From the NCBI GenBank assembly GCA_036389375.1, contig DASVQA010000085.1, positions 1 through 19,956 on the forward strand: a stretch of DNA of 19,956 nt, read 5' to 3'. Position numbers and translations under genes: made by a program. Source of the DNA: QHXQ01 sp036389375. GTDB taxonomy: Bacteria; Acidobacteriota; Blastocatellia; Pyrinomonadales; Pyrinomonadaceae. Shown here piece after piece: positions 18,269 through 19,956 of the stretch (position 1 is its first letter; every line of letters starts with the position of its first letter). The notes beneath the pieces were generated by a model that had not been told where the DNA came from, did no database searches, and saw only the letters and a program-made list of their open reading frames with translations.

Positions 18269-19956
18269 TTATTCATATCTGAGCGCGATCATTGGATCGA
18301 CCTTGGTTGCGCGCCGCGCCGGGATGTAGCAGGCAAGGAGCGCGACGAGCGCGAGCAAAAGGGCCGTGCCGGCGAAGACCGTCAGGTCGGTCGCCTTGAC
18401 GCCGTAGAGCAGCGTGGCCAAGAGGCGCGTCAGCGCGAAGGCGGCCACCAGACCGAGCGCCAGTCCGGCGAGGCCGAGCGCCATGCCTTGCCGCACGACG
18501 AGCCGCACGATGTCGCGCGTCTGCGCGCCCAAAGCCATGCGAATACCGATCTCGTGCGTGCGTTGCGTGACCGTGTAGGCCATCACGCCGTAGATGCCGA
18601 CCGAGGCCAGCACGACGGCGAGCGCGGCGAAGAGACCCAAGAGCAGCGTGCGGAAGCGCGGCTGCGCGGCGGCCTCTCTGACGCGCTCGGTCATCGTCTT
18701 CACGTTGTAGAGCGGCAAATCTTTGTCGAGCGCCTGCACCTGCTGTTTGACGGCGGCGGTCAGTTGCGCCGGGTCGCCGTTTGTCTGCACGACGAGGTTG
18801 ACGCTGACGGGCACGGTCTGCCACGAACTGGTGTACATCTCGCGGAAAGGCTCCTGCGCGAGACTGGTGTGGCGGATGTTGCCGACGATGCCGACGATCT
18901 CGCCCTGCCAGGGTTGCCCGAAATCAATGGTCAGGTGTTTGCCGATGGGGTCTTCGTTCGGGGCGAAGAAGCGGCGCGCGAAGGTCTCGCTGATGAGCAC
19001 GGCGTTGGCTGCGCCCGCGCGGTCGCGGTCGTCGAAGAAACGCCCGCGTATGAGCGGGATGTTCATGGCGCGGAAATAGTCGGGGCTGACGACGCGGTTG
19101 TTGGCCGTCACGTCGCCGCTGCCGGGCGCGGCCGGCGCGTGCCCTTCGATGGTGAAGAAGGTGTCCTGCTCCTGCCCGCTCAGGGGTAGCTCCGAGATCG
19201 TGCCGGCGGTCTGCACACCGGGCACGGCTTTCACGCGGTCGAGCAACTGGCGGAAGAACTCCGTGCGTTGTTCCTCTTTCGGATAGCGCGCCCGCGTGAG
19301 CGCGAGTTGCATGGTCAGCACGTGGTTGGCGCTAAAGCCGGTCTCGACGTTGGTCAGGCGCACGAAACTTTTAACCAGCAGCCCCGCGCCGACCGAGAGC
19401 ACGAGCGCGAGCGCCATCTCGGCGACGACAAGCAGCGCACGCAGGCGCTGCCCGCCGCCCGTGCCCGCGCCGCGCCCGCCCTCTTTGAGCGCCTCGTTCA
19501 GATCGGCGCGCGAGATCATCAGCGCAGGCGCGAGGCCAAAGAGCACGCCGGTCAAAAGCGACACGCCGAACGTGAAGCCGAGCGCGCGCAGATCGACGGT
19601 GCTCTCCTTGAGGCGCGGCAGCGTGTCGGGCGAAAGCGAAACGAGTAGGTCAACGCCCCACACGGCGAGCAACAGGCCGAGCGCACCGCCCGCCAGCGCC
19701 AGCAGCACACTCTCCGTCAACAGTTGCCGGATGATGCGCCAACGCCCTGCGCCGAGCGCCGCGCGCACCGCGATCTCTTTCGCGCGCGTTGCGCCGCGCG
19801 CCAGCGACAGGTTGGCGACGTTCGCGCACGCGACCAGAAGCACCAACCCGACCGCGACCGAGAGCAGCAGCAGCGACGAACGCATCTCGCCCACGAGCCG
19901 GTCGGGCAGCAGCGTCAGCCCCATGCCGTAGTCTGTGTTCGAGTCCGGGTACTGCT
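18269..19956 (-). CDS. ADOP-family ABC transporter permease (third), N-terminus beyond window edge
   Basis: The frame is open from the right edge (first full codon reads Gln in QYPDSNTDYGMG), giving 561 residues of the C-terminal two thirds; an internal ATG at 19924 is not the real start. Visible parts are FtsX half 1 with LLLLSVAVGLVLLVACANVANL and KEIAVRAALGAGRWR, the second half opening LLVVAEMALALVLSVGAGLLV, the second periplasmic domain, and FtsX half 2 with HEIGIRMALGAQTRD and the terminal RRATKVDPMIALRYE. The missing part should hold TM1 and most of the first periplasmic domain. It is the upstream-most visible gene of the permease/repeat-protein series and lies 93 bases before the DHGV-repeat gene. 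Confidence 0.93.
   Translation of the reverse strand, partial: QYPDSNTDYGMGLTLLPDRLVGEMRSSLLLLSVAVGLVLLVACANVANLSLARGATRAKEIAVRAALGAGRWRIIRQLLTESVLLALAGGALGLLLAVWGVDLLVSLSPDTLPRLKESTVDLRALGFTFGVSLLTGVLFGLAPALMISRADLNEALKEGGRGAGTGGGQRLRALLVVAEMALALVLSVGAGLLVKSFVRLTNVETGFSANHVLTMQLALTRARYPKEEQRTEFFRQLLDRVKAVPGVQTAGTISELPLSGQEQDTFFTIEGHAPAAPGSGDVTANNRVVSPDYFRAMNIPLIRGRFFDDRDRAGAANAVLISETFARRFFAPNEDPIGKHLTIDFGQPWQGEIVGIVGNIRHTSLAQEPFREMYTSSWQTVPVSVNLVVQTNGDPAQLTAAVKQQVQALDKDLPLYNVKTMTERVREAAAQPRFRTLLLGLFAALAVVLASVGIYGVMAYTVTQRTHEIGIRMALGAQTRDIVRLVVRQGMALGLAGLALGLVAAFALTRLLATLLYGVKATDLTVFAGTALLLALVALLACYIPARRATKVDPMIALRYE

Overview
The window looks like a piece of a high-GC Acidobacteriota chromosome, probably class Blastocatellia. 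The main reason is three large FtsX/MacB-type permeases of the ADOP family (acidobacterial duplicated orphan permease), which start with a TLWQDVRYG-type motif, end in RRATKVDP, and have no ATPase gene beside them. The class assignment is inference; the phylum is fairly secure.

Left part (1-2751): the 5' two thirds of a homoserine dehydrogenase gene runs off the left edge on the minus strand. It is divergent from rtcA (RNA 3'-terminal phosphate cyclase, plus strand). Next come two closely spaced minus-strand genes for conserved proteins of unknown function.

RNA-rich part (2939-4650): an HNH endonuclease gene lies directly downstream of a minus-strand tRNA cluster. The cluster is unusual. It contains a tRNA-Arg with anticodon GCG, a tRNA with Leu anticodon UAA but a short variable loop, a tRNA with Leu anticodon CAG that lost the long variable arm and has a mismatched acceptor stem, and a tRNA-Gly(GCC)-like element with a poorly paired acceptor stem. 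On the plus strand follows a structured RNA that resembles 6S RNA. Facing it is an unassigned minus-strand transcription unit with a near-consensus promoter, several hairpins and a T-tailed terminator.

Middle part (4786-8216): aat, clpA and clpS lie together on the minus strand. This is the N-degron module: Aat adds Leu/Phe to proteins, ClpS recognises the N-degron, ClpA unfolds the substrate for ClpP (clpP is not in the window).

Right part (8287-19956), all minus strand: a PAS-containing histidine kinase and a sigma-54-dependent response regulator overlap by 4 bases. Upstream of them is an alternating series ADOP permease - repeat protein - ADOP permease - repeat protein - ADOP permease. 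The two repeat proteins are secreted and unrelated to each other: one has about five 34-residue repeats marked by SDYE, the other seven 29-residue repeats marked by DHGV. The kinase/regulator pair may control this envelope cluster.

Several intergenic spacers carry tandem heptanucleotide repeats of different sequence, like the short tandemly repeated repetitive (STRR) sequences known from cyanobacteria. No CRISPR array, rRNA, transposase or integrase was seen. The only stretch longer than 300 bases without a confident protein gene is 3485-4785; it is filled by the tRNAs, the 6S-like RNA and the unassigned transcription unit, and in 4647-4785 nothing was recognised.
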